The notes: generated by a model from the letters alone, not told the origin. 8,320 bases of DNA from Collinsella sp. (GCA_019414465.1 DXLY01000085.1:1-8320), one strand, 5' to 3'; positions 1 to 6,141 are shown, counted from the first letter of the stretch. Numbers and translations are program-made.

Positions 1-16
1 TCCGCACATGTGCGGA
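1..16. repeat. Perfect 16-bp palindrome at the window edge
   Basis: The first 16 bases are a perfect inverted repeat: TCCGCACA followed directly by its complement. The motif CGGATGAA recurs just after it (12-19) and again at 34-41. No T-tract follows, so it is more likely a protein-binding site or the stem of an RNA hairpin than a complete terminator. The left context is missing. Confidence 0.6.
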
Positions 17-60
17 TGAATGTGGGAAGTGTTCGGATGAAGTTGATAATCAAGGGGTTA

Positions 61-90
61 CAGAATTATGTAGAGCTCCACATAATTCTG
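61..90. repeat. Inverted repeat with 11-bp arms and 8-bp spacer
   Basis: CAGAATTATGT (61-71) and its exact complement (80-90) flank the 8-bp spacer AGAGCTCC. The 11-8-11 geometry resembles the core sites of tyrosine recombinases, which have two inverted binding arms around a 6-8 bp crossover region, but a regulator operator would look similar. No recombinase gene is visible in the window. The repeat is seen directly; the recombination role is inference. Confidence 0.65.
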
Positions 91-152
91 TTGCATTTTC
101 CAGCCTCTTGTGATAGTATTTTGATACTAAGAAATTTGACAGCCGAAAATAG

Positions 153-190
153 CAGGTAAAATATTAGCAAATTTGCGAATATTTTACCTG
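153..190. repeat. 38-bp near-perfect palindrome
   Basis: The arms CAGGTAAAATATT (153-165) and its complement (178-190) enclose GCAAATTTGC, itself a palindrome. Only one opposed pair (A166/G177) fails to match across 38 bp. A TTGACA hexamer lies at 136-141, and TAAAAT at 157-162 falls inside the palindrome with a short 15-bp spacer, so the site could be an operator over a promoter. The AT-rich core makes a stable RNA role less likely. A further 9-bp inverted pair (AAATTCAAG 192-200, CTTGAATTT 220-228) follows immediately. Confidence 0.7.
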
Positions 191-229
191 TAAATTCAAG
201 AGAAATACTTCCTCATATACTTGAATTTG

Positions 230-243
230 TCGAGTGGGAGTAG
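230..243. repeat. 14-bp direct repeat, first copy (possible att scar)
   Basis: TCGAGTGGGAGTAG is identical to 6142-6155. The shorter GGGAGTA core also appears at 482-488 and, inverted (TACTCCC), near 404 and 432, so the left region is enriched in this heptamer in both orientations. This may reflect recombinase or regulator sites. Confidence 0.35.
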
Positions 244-358
244 GCTGATAGGGTTCTGACCTGCACTTTTGAGTGACGCACTGTGCCGCTGAGTTTCGTT
301 TCGTACGACAGTCATGGCAAAGCCACCAGCGACGGCGGTGAGTAAAAACGATTTCCTA

Positions 359-395
359 GCCTCCGTTCCCGCGTTGGGACGGAGGCTTTTTCTTT
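359..395 (+). terminator. Intrinsic terminator upstream of the BspA-like gene
   Basis: GCCTCCG (359-365) pairs with CGGAGGC (380-386), extended inward by further T-A, T-G and C-G pairs, and the stem is followed by TTTTTCTTT (387-395). This is a textbook Rho-independent terminator on the plus strand. It lies inside the long open frame that starts at ATG 314, which argues that the first part of that frame is not translated and that whatever transcript comes from the left stops here. Confidence 0.8.
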
Positions 396-523
396 GGTCT
401 TTTACTCCCTTTCACCTGCTATTTCGCTATTTACTCCCAGTGTTTCAAGATGGCAAAGCACTGGGCGGTATTCGGAGGAATGGGAGTAAGGATTTATCCC
501 AAGTGAGTAGACGTGCGATTTTT

Positions 524-560
524 GTCCCCGGGCCCCGAAACGGGGACGTTTCGGGGCCCG
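524..560 (+). promoter_or_regulatory. Two competing GC-rich hairpins before the BspA-like gene
   Basis: A 14-bp perfect stem is formed by CGGGCCCCGAAACG (529-542) and its complement (547-560) around the loop GGGA. A second, mutually exclusive stem pairs GTCCCCG (524-530) with CGGGGAC (541-547). There is no T-tract, so it is not a simple terminator. The large stem ends exactly at the candidate GTG start (560-562), so it could control translation or be the boundary of a recombining cassette. In the open frame it would encode PGPRNGDVSGPV, so it might instead be coding sequence. Confidence 0.6.
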
Positions 561-1258
561 TGAAACTCAAATCGAACTCAATGGGCGGCACCGACGGCTT
601 CGTGCCGTTCCAGACCTCCGGCGCCTCCGTCCTCAAGCTGGGGGCGGGTGGCGTTCTGACTGACCCCGAGTACGAAGTCCGCACCTGGCTCAACGCCACG
701 CTGTTCGCCGACGGCGAGCTCAAGATCGGGTTCGCCAAGGCCGATGCGACAGGTCGCGAGGTGCTGGCCTCCGACACGCTTTGCGCCAACGCCAAGTACG
801 CCGCGATCCAGGCGACGCCCTGGGCTTCGTTCGGCAAGAGCGTGAAGCGCGTGACCATCGCCGCCGACACATCGAGGGTCGCCAACGTGAACCTGAACTA
901 CTGGTTCTACAGTTGCAACGCCCTGACCTCGGTCTCTGGCATGGCGAACCTGCGCGGCGTGGCCTACATGAACCGTACGTTCAACTCGTGCTCCGCGCTC
1001 ACCGAGCTCGATCTGCGGGGCATGAGTCTGGCGTCGCTTTCTAGCATGCTCTACACGTTCGGTGCCTGCACCGCCCTTGAGCGCATCCTGGTCGATGCCG
1101 ACTGGGGGCTGCCGAGCGGGTGCACGGGCTCTTCCACGTTCTACAACTGCAAGGCCATCGCGGGTGGCAACGGCACGACCTACGACTCTAAGCAGACGAC
1201 GTACGCGATGTGCCACATCGACCGCGAGGGGCAGGCGGGCTACCTCACTGCCGGGTAG
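560..1258 (+). CDS. BspA-like leucine-rich-repeat protein, probable phage tail/receptor-binding tip
   Basis: The product is about 232 aa from a GTG at 560 (ATG at 581 is the alternative). The frame is open back to 314, but that stretch contains a terminator and reads as low-quality protein. Residues about 1-110 are a beta-rich domain. Residues 115-200 carry four degenerate BspA/DUF285-type repeats of the form F-x-x-C-x-x-L, seen as WFYSCNALTSV, TFNSCSALTEL, TFGACTALERI and TFYNCKAI. The C-terminus GGNGTTYDS...GYLTAG matches the usual end of this family. Such repeats mediate surface binding, and phages of gut Actinobacteria and Firmicutes often carry them at the end of the tail module, just before the lysis genes, as here. 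No good Shine-Dalgarno precedes either start, so the gene may be the 3' part of a longer, truncated or recombined gene. The family assignment is firm; the tail role is inferred from context. Confidence 0.7.
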   Translation: MKLKSNSMGGTDGFVPFQTSGASVLKLGAGGVLTDPEYEVRTWLNATLFADGELKIGFAKADATGREVLASDTLCANAKYAAIQATPWASFGKSVKRVTIAADTSRVANVNLNYWFYSCNALTSVSGMANLRGVAYMNRTFNSCSALTELDLRGMSLASLSSMLYTFGACTALERILVDADWGLPSGCTGSSTFYNCKAIAGGNGTTYDSKQTTYAMCHIDREGQAGYLTAG

Positions 1259-1281
1259 CGGCTTGGGACTGAGCATAATGG

Positions 1282-1330
1282 CACCCCTGGCAGCTGCGCA
1301 GGCGCCCTTCCTGCGCTGCTGCCAGGGGTG
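1282..1330. terminator. Very long hairpin between convergent genes
   Basis: CACCCCTGGCAGC-type arms (outer arm 1282-1294 with 1318-1330, 13 bp) continue inward, after one T-T mismatch, with GCGCAGG (1296-1302) and CCTGCGC (1310-1316), leaving a 7-nt loop. The stem has 20 pairs. It sits 24 bp after the BspA-like stop and 64 bp beyond the end of the convergent minus-strand gene, which is where a bidirectional terminator would be. No T-tract follows on either strand, so termination is inferred from position and stability. Confidence 0.5.
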
Positions 1331-1393
1331 AGCGCGCCGCCCCCGTGGTGTGGGTTAGGCGATGGGATGCGGCGGCGTGTAGCGAGAACTGCT

Positions 1394-1780
1394 TTACTCC
1401 TCGATTTCGGAAGATAGGTGAACCTTCCCCTTTATTTGAGGCTTCTGCTTTTCGATCTGGCGATAAAGCCTGTTGTACTCGATAGCCCACGGCCTTTCGA
1501 TTTTTCGCAGAGCCAGAAGGTTCATGTGGCTAGTCGTATATGCCCTTGCCTTTTCTTTGGAAAAGCCTTCGTACATCGTCAGGTATCTTGCGAAATCACG
1601 CTGGAAGAATCCTTCGTAGCGTTCCTGCGACAACAGCTGCTCCGCTTCTCCTCGAGGCAAATCCCAGTGTTTTTGCAACAGGCCCAGGATTGCTTCCGTG
1701 GATGCAGGAGTCTCGTTAAGAGCCGCTACAGCTCTCAAGAGACTTTCGTCGTACCCCTCCTCGTAAAGCCGGCTTTCCAT
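1394..1780 (-). CDS. Unknown small helical protein, moron-like cargo gene
   Basis: The product is 128 aa and I recognise no family. The start is well supported: GGGAGGT (plus-strand 1785-1791) lies 4-6 nt before ATG. The protein is charged and probably all-helical, without a signal peptide or membrane segment. It is rich in Glu, Arg, Leu and Tyr, and its C-terminal half is basic (YRQIEKQKPQIKGK). It is transcribed against the phage genes on both sides, is visibly lower in GC than they are, and has its own ribosome binding site. That is the pattern of a moron, an independently expressed cargo gene inserted in a prophage. The job could be superinfection exclusion, defence or host fitness, but nothing in the sequence decides this. 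Confidence 0.65.
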   Translation of the reverse strand: MESRLYEEGYDESLLRAVAALNETPASTEAILGLLQKHWDLPRGEAEQLLSQERYEGFFQRDFARYLTMYEGFSKEKARAYTTSHMNLLALRKIERPWAIEYNRLYRQIEKQKPQIKGKVHLSSEIEE

Positions 1781-1937
1781 TTCTACCTCCCGTTAGCGAC
1801 TCTTTCGAACAATCGTTACTGTGCTTTTTCTTATTTTACCTCGCTTTTTATAGCAGCGATTCAGCTACCAGCTGATTTGTGACCGCAGCGGATGATGGGG
1901 CCGTTGAAGTTGGTCCATGTTCTGCTGGGAGGTCCTT

Positions 1938-2156
1938 GTGGAGTCTATTGCGGTGGCGCTCATCGGCGTCGTGACGCAGGTCGGGGTGATCGCGTCGAAC
2001 TCGCGAAGCCGCGCGGTGATGGAGCTCAAGATTGACGAGCGCGCGCGGCGCGTTGAGAAGCACAACTGCCTCATCGAGCGCACCTACAAGCTCGAGCAGG
2101 ACATGGCCGTGGTCAGGCGCGACGTTGACGCTCTTGAGGAGAGGAGCGGCAGATGA
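1938..2156 (+). CDS. XhlA-like phage membrane protein (lysis accessory)
   Basis: The product is 72 aa from GTG 1938, chosen because GGAGG (1928-1932) is 5 nt upstream; an ATG at 1917 lies before this site and has no ribosome binding site. Residues 2-18 (ESIAVALIGVVTQVGVI) form one membrane segment. The rest is a charged coiled coil containing the motif RRVEKHNCLIERTYKLEQD, which matches the 'KKVdKHN..vERtykLEe' signature of the small XhlA/haemolysin-like proteins that sit just before phage holins. The family is thought to act in the cell membrane together with the holin during lysis. The stop overlaps the start of the holin gene by 4 nt (ATGA), implying translational coupling. Confidence 0.8.
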   Translation: MESIAVALIGVVTQVGVIASNSRSRAVMELKIDERARRVEKHNCLIERTYKLEQDMAVVRRDVDALEERSGR

Positions 2157-2365
2157 ACCGTTTTCTGACGAGCAACGAGCGGCAGTGGCGCTTTATGCGC
2201 ACGGTCGTCCAGGGCGTCCTGGGCGTCGTAGTGGCCAACGTCGACCTGCTCATGGGCGTGGCCGTGCTCGACCCCACGCGGCGCGCGCTGTGCGTGGCCA
2301 TGGTGATGGCCGTGCTCTCGCCCGTTATTGCCGAGCTGGGAAAGGCGGGCGATTCCTATGAGTGA
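2153..2365 (+). CDS. Phage holin, two membrane segments
   Basis: The product is 70 aa from ATG 2153, with a purine-rich ribosome binding site (GAGGAGAGG) just upstream inside the previous gene. Two hydrophobic stretches, roughly residues 19-38 (VVQGVLGVVVANVDLLMGVA) and 43-62, are joined by the short polar turn LDPTRR. This fits a small class II-type holin, which forms holes in the cytoplasmic membrane at a programmed time to release or activate the endolysin. The position between an XhlA-like gene and an amidase supports the call. The sequence itself is not diagnostic of one named holin family. Confidence 0.75.
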   Translation: MNRFLTSNERQWRFMRTVVQGVLGVVVANVDLLMGVAVLDPTRRALCVAMVMAVLSPVIAELGKAGDSYE

Positions 2366-2495
2366 GTACGCAAGCGAGGAGGAGCGCTGGGAGGAGTTGC
2401 GCGAGCCCGGCTGCGAGCCCGACACGCCCAGCGACTTCAAGCCCGAGGAGGGCGAGGACGCGGGATTCAAGGAGGTCAGCGCCAATGGGGCATAG
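2358..2495 (+). CDS. 45-aa acidic protein within the lysis cassette
   Basis: An ATG at 2358 opens a 45-codon frame starting MSEYASEEERWEELREPG and ending SANGA. It overlaps the holin gene by 8 nt and the amidase gene by 11 nt, so three genes are chained by overlaps and probably translationally coupled. The protein is strongly acidic (about a third Glu/Asp), has no membrane segment and is likely disordered. GGAGG near its 3' end (2471-2475) is the ribosome binding site of the amidase. I do not recognise a family. Small acidic proteins at this position are known in phage lysis modules, but a function cannot be assigned. Confidence 0.6.
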   Translation: MSEYASEEERWEELREPGCEPDTPSDFKPEEGEDAGFKEVSANGA

Positions 2496-3302
2496 CATCC
2501 TGTTCAAGCAGTGCGGCAGCGACCGCATGACGCGCAGGCGCTCGCACGCCATCGACCGCATCGTGATCCACTACACGGCGACTCTGGCGTCGGCCCGCAA
2601 CAACGCGATCTACTTCTCGCACAACGAGCGGCAGGGGTCGTCCGCCCGCTACTTCGTGGGCGACATCACCGACGAGATCTACCAGAGCGTGGCCGAGGGC
2701 GACACCGCCTGGCACGCCGGCAACTGGCTCATGAACTGCCGCAGCGTCGGCATCGAGGCCGTGAGCGCTAGCGAGGACTACAGCGAGGTCGAGGCGGGCA
2801 AGCTCGCCTGGCTCGTGCAGACCCTCATGAAGCGCTACGGCATCTCCGAGGGCGGCGTCATCCGCCGCTACGACGTGACCGACAAGATCTGCCCCGCGCC
2901 CTACATCGCCGCCGGGCGCAGGGCGGCCCTGCGCCCGCGCATCTGCCGAGGCGCCGGGTCTTCGGACACCGTGGCTGCGGGGTCTTCCGGCAGTGGCGGC
3001 TCTGCGCCCTCGGGTGACGTGGCGAGCCTGGCGTGGCGCGTCATCAACGAGGAGTTCGGCAACGGCGAGGCGCGTAAACGGGCCCTGGGCTCGCGCTACT
3101 TCGAGGTGCAGGCCGAGGTGAACCGGATTCTCTCGGCGGTGGTTCCGGCGGTTCTTCTTCGTCCGGCAGTGGCGAGGTCGACATCGACGCGCTGGCACGC
3201 ACCGTCATCAACGGCGACTACGGCAACGGCGAGGAGCGCAAGCGACGGTTGGGCTCCAACTACGCCGCCGTGCAGCGCTGTGTGAGCCAGATGCTCTCGT
3301 GA
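2485..3302 (+). pseudogene. Frameshifted phage endolysin: amidase_2 plus two CW_7 repeats
   Basis: ATG 2485 follows GGAGG (2471-2475) by 9 nt. Residues about 22-150 are an N-acetylmuramoyl-L-alanine amidase domain of the T7-lysozyme type (amidase_2), which cuts the bond between MurNAc and the stem peptide. H29 (IVIHYTAT), H77 (AWHAGNW), K134 and C136 (KICPAP) match the fold. The zinc-ligand histidine eight residues before the cysteine is R128 (IRRYDVT), and the usual 'SAHY' is SARY (R55). A Gly/Ser linker and one CW_7 (Cpl-7) muropeptide-binding repeat (residues 178-216) follow. Near 3133-3140 the frame shifts by -1: the original frame runs on as nonsense to 3285, while the second CW_7 repeat and the natural stop (3300-3302) are in the other frame. 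Loss of one G from a GGG run explains this. With a missing metal ligand and a broken C-terminus, it is probably inactive. Confidence 0.85.
3168..3302 (+). other. Second CW_7 repeat, out of frame with the amidase
   Basis: Reading in the frame of codon 3168, the sequence gives GEVDIDALARTVINGDYG, then NGEERKRRLGSNYAAVQ and a C-terminal RCVSQMLS before TGA. It aligns closely with the first repeat (DVASLAWRVINEEFGNGEARKRALGSRY). The Gly/Ser-rich linker GGGSGGSSSSGS, starting at 3135, precedes it in the same frame. This marks where the frameshift happened and the full length of the ancestral endolysin. Confidence 0.85.
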
Positions 3303-3339
3303 GGCGGTTTCGCGAGGAGCTGGCGGAGGGCTGGCAATC

Positions 3340-3420
3340 GTGGCTTGCATCCCTGTGTTGCTGGCGGCGGCCGTTCTCATGCCAATCCCTTGGATGCTTG
3401 GATTGATATACAACAAATAA
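3340..3420 (+). CDS. Possible 26-aa membrane peptide after the endolysin
   Basis: A GTG at 3340 opens 26 codons, M/V-ACIPVLLAAAVLMPIPWM followed by LGLIYNK and TAA. GGAGG (3325-3329) lies 10 nt upstream. Almost the whole peptide is one hydrophobic segment ending in a polar tail, like a single-span membrane peptide. It ends 14 nt before the cassette terminator. The hydrophobicity and ribosome binding site are seen; translation is not proven, and it could be a chance frame. Confidence 0.35.
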   Translation: MACIPVLLAAAVLMPIPWMLGLIYNK

Positions 3421-3433
3421 TACTTTTTGATGA

Positions 3434-3470
3434 GAGGCGCAGGTCAAGTTTGGACTGCGCCTCTTTGTTT
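3434..3470 (+). terminator. Intrinsic terminator of the lysis cassette
   Basis: GAGGCGCAG (3434-3442) pairs perfectly with CTGCGCCTC (3455-3463) around a 12-nt loop, followed by TTTGTTT (3464-3470). It lies just after the lysis genes on the same strand and ends their transcription. Confidence 0.85.
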
Positions 3471-3983
3471 GGACGGTCGGGGGGTTACGAACAATCCTGA
3501 ACGGAGCGCTTCCGAGCGTTGCGGAGTGTAAGAGACGATTTTTAAAACAGCATATTCTACCTGCGGTTTTGTTGATTATCGTTCTGAACCGTTTTGAAGT
3601 GCTCTATGGTCTCCGATTAGCTCGCGGCTAAGTCCCTGAAAAGTAAAAGGCGCCCGTGCGGGCGCCTGCCTAGGACCGAGATTCGTTCGATTGTGGTCGG
3701 AATGCTCGTCTTCCGCGGTGCTGTCGTCCGGAGTCCGGCATCTGTCGTTCGCCTCTTCTGTCGTGTTTGATGTTGCGCGTTCTGCGAGCGACCTTGCGCA
3801 GGCCTACCGGCCCGTTGCCCCAGGTGCACCCGGATAAATGGCACCCATCGGTTGGGACTCAGCTTATCGAAATCGAACTATATGGGAGCGAGCGGAAGGG
3901 TGAACGGCCTAGGGTGCAACCAAGATGCCGTCTATCGTATCGTTTTCCCTAGACGAACGCAGGCCTGCGCTGCATTAATGAAT
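3471..3983. other. Non-coding gap between lysis cassette and kinase
   Basis: I see no convincing gene here. Frames exist on both strands (for example minus 3617-3844) but they are arginine-rich, lack ribosome binding sites and run through the terminator at 3639-3666. A 12-bp palindrome CGCAGGCCTGCG lies at 3958-3969 just past the kinase stop, and a related GCGCAGGCCT occurs near 3797. The stretch 3540-3630 is moderately AT-rich, with the near-repeats CGGTTTTG and CCGTTTTG, and shows no feature I can name. Confidence 0.5.
3639..3666 (-). terminator. Minus-strand intrinsic terminator
   Basis: On the minus strand the palindromic stem GGCGCC..GGCGCC (3649-3666, 8 bp plus a tiny loop) is followed by TTTTACTTTTC (3648 down to 3638). 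It is oriented to stop transcripts from the kinase gene, although about 320 bp beyond its stop codon. The tail and half-stem GGGCGCCTTTTA-TTTTCAGGGA recur almost identically at 6896-6920, so the two terminators are related. Confidence 0.75.
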
Positions 3984-5498
3984 CTACACGGAGTCGTTGA
4001 GAAGGTCTTCCAGCATCGGGTCTATTCCGCTGGTGATAATATCCTCAATCAGATGCTGGGCATGGAAACGGTTGATTTGCCATGCTACATATGAAAGCGT
4101 TTGGCAGGCACGCTCCTTGATGTCGTATGGCGCCTTGCTTAAAACAATCGACTTTGCGATGTCGGCAAATGGATCGTGGTCTTCCCATGTCTTGCAGACT
4201 TGCGTCATGCTCTGGTCGATAGCATCCATGACAAAGGCCGCATTGCCGTTGTCGATTTCCGTAAATTTGACAACCGTTTTAGCGAACGCGGGGTTTGACG
4301 CTACCCGTGAGCACAGCTGCTCATCGGTCATTTCGAGAATCCATTCGGCAACCTCTCCGTCGAGGATTCCCCGTGCTGCCTTTTCCGCAAGTTTCGTTTC
4401 CCGGTCCGCATCTGCTATCGAAGACAACCTTCGCTTTATCGCGCTCAAAAACTCTGCCGCATCCTGGTATCTTTTCGACGGATCGTCTGCGGTTGCTTTT
4501 TCTACCAGCGGTCGAAGACGATGATTCGTTTTTGTCGGATGTCCGGCGAGCACGAAGTTGATAATCCTGCCCAAGGAAAAGACATCGCTCCTTTTGTCCC
4601 CATCTTTTAGATAGACAAGCTGTTCAGGTGAACAGTAGAACCACTGTCCATAATTGTTTGTGTTGGTGGTTTGGTAGGATGAAAGTGTGTTCAAGTTCTT
4701 TCCAAGCCCGAAATCGGCAATCTTCAGTTGGCCGCTCAGTAGAAAAATATTCGTGGGGCTTAGATCTCGGTGAATGTATCCGCGCGAGTGAATGGCAGCC
4801 ATGGTGCCAACTATCTGCTCGATTATGGACATCTTGACTTGCTCGGATAGAGGATTGTCCATGAACTCTAGTAGCGTGGTCTCGCCGGCCTCCATCGTGT
4901 AGGAGCAATTGCTCTCGTCGAAATCAAAGACACGGAGAACCCCTGGCAGCTCCGAAAGATCATTCATTATCTCGTATTCGCGCTTGAAGCGATGGCGGTT
5001 TCTTGCATCAAGGGCTACTTCGGGCATGAGCTTTTTCAGGACTCTGCCTGTTGACTTTTGCCTGAACGCTTCGGCAAAGCCGCCTTTCCCGATCGGGATT
5101 AGATCCGAACCAATCACCACAAGCTTCATCTCGCCGTCTGTTCCGACTATCTCAAGCTCGTCGGAGATTAGTACTTGGTTGAACCGTTTCTTCGCTTTGT
5201 CCGCCCTTTCTCGGGCTTCGATTTCATCGCAGCCAAAAGTACTGACCATATACTTGAATCCAAGAACGATTGAGAAAAAACGATCGAGACGGCCGCTCGA
5301 CGCGACACTGGCTATCTTTCCGGCGGCGTATCTCCATCTGGTAGGAGCGTTGCCGCCTTGGTAGATGTCCCGGAAGTCAAAATGGTCATTGAAGAATGTC
5401 ACTATTTGAGGGCCCGACAAGTAGTGGAACAGCTCTCCTTCGTCGCCCACGAACATCTTTGCAATAGATTCGAGCGACCGCTCGCTGAGTGATGGCAT
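3984..5498 (-). CDS. Hanks-type Ser/Thr protein kinase with extra N- and C-terminal domains; candidate phage-defence protein
   Basis: The product is 504 aa from the ATG at 5498, chosen because GAGGAGGA lies 7 nt upstream; an ATG seven codons earlier (5519) precedes that site. Residues 1-115 form a separate helical domain with LSGPQIVTFFN...TRWRYAAGK, which reminds me of the short N-terminal domains of AbiJ-type defence proteins. Residues about 133-355 are a complete kinase: glycine loop GKGGFAEAF (137-145), K155, E174, catalytic HRDLSPTN (243-250), DFG (262-264), SPE (290-292) and D305. All catalytic residues are present, so it should phosphorylate proteins. Residues 360-504 are an uncharacterised helical C-terminal region. 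There is no membrane segment or PASTA domain, so it is not a PknB-type wall sensor. GC is clearly lower than in the phage genes, suggesting transfer. It is monocistronic on the minus strand beside prophage genes. By analogy to Stk2-like defence kinases, an abortive-infection role is plausible but inferred. Confidence 0.85.
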   Translation of the reverse strand: MPSLSERSLESIAKMFVGDEGELFHYLSGPQIVTFFNDHFDFRDIYQGGNAPTRWRYAAGKIASVASSGRLDRFFSIVLGFKYMVSTFGCDEIEARERADKAKKRFNQVLISDELEIVGTDGEMKLVVIGSDLIPIGKGGFAEAFRQKSTGRVLKKLMPEVALDARNRHRFKREYEIMNDLSELPGVLRVFDFDESNCSYTMEAGETTLLEFMDNPLSEQVKMSIIEQIVGTMAAIHSRGYIHRDLSPTNIFLLSGQLKIADFGLGKNLNTLSSYQTTNTNNYGQWFYCSPEQLVYLKDGDKRSDVFSLGRIINFVLAGHPTKTNHRLRPLVEKATADDPSKRYQDAAEFLSAIKRRLSSIADADRETKLAEKAARGILDGEVAEWILEMTDEQLCSRVASNPAFAKTVVKFTEIDNGNAAFVMDAIDQSMTQVCKTWEDHDPFADIAKSIVLSKAPYDIKERACQTLSYVAWQINRFHAQHLIEDIITSGIDPMLEDLLNDSV

Positions 5499-6141
5499 CG
5501 TTCTGTCCTCCTCGTTCATCTGTCGTCATCCTAGTCACCGGAGTGCATTCTGCCAAGGATATTTGTCTTAATGAGCTGCTATCTTTTTGTGCTCTCCGCT
5601 CATATGATTATCCGACTTTGCCTGGTTATTAATGCATCAGAAAATCGACAACCCCGTAGCTGGCATCCTCGTTAGCTCAAAGGATATTATGACGACGAGG
5701 CAATCCCGAAGCTGGCGACATCATTCGTGTAATAAGTCTTGTCACGTTTCAGGATTTCACTAACTTATAAGCAAGCCACCCGAGACTACTCACCTTTCCC
5801 GCCGATGGCGAAGCCCTGCGACCTGGGGTTTTGCGAATGTCGCGCAAGCCACCTGCGTTAATTCACCTACGATTGCAGCTGGCGGCTTGCGGGTTAAAGG
5901 GCGGTTGAGTTTCAAAACGGGCGTTTTCAGCGCTATCGAGCCTCCTAAGGCGCCCCGCTGCGCTCTTTGGGACAAAAACAAAAAATCAAAGTCCTGAGTT
6001 TGAAAAAAGTATTTGAGGCTGTCCCAGCTTTTGTCCCCGAAGCTGACGAAGCACGACATGGTGTCACCTGGCGGCACTTGGCTCGAGACGGCACCGAAAA
6101 CTGGGTGCAACTGGAGTGACGGGACGGCAGAATCGACGCCA

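Noticed and set aside
578..1276. Long minus-strand frame opposite the BspA-like gene
   Set aside because: It is arginine/valine/glycine-rich, a shadow of GC-rich codons on the other strand; the plus-strand frame has clear BspA-like repeats.
2476..3198. Minus-strand frame opposite the endolysin
   Set aside because: It is a GC-driven shadow of the amidase gene, with no ribosome binding site or recognisable motifs.
3540..3620. Sequence reminiscent of type II CRISPR repeat or tracrRNA (GTTTTAAAACAGCATA, CGGTTTTG, CCGTTTTG)
   Set aside because: There is no regularly spaced repeat, no spacers and no cas gene; the likeness is only a few bases.
3617..3844. Minus-strand frame of 75 codons
   Set aside because: It is rich in Arg, Thr and Gln, has no ribosome binding site, and its 3' part crosses a clear minus-strand terminator.
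39..4567. 13-nt match GAAGTTGATAATC near 39-51 and inside the kinase gene near 4555
   Set aside because: One copy is within coding sequence; length and context fit chance.
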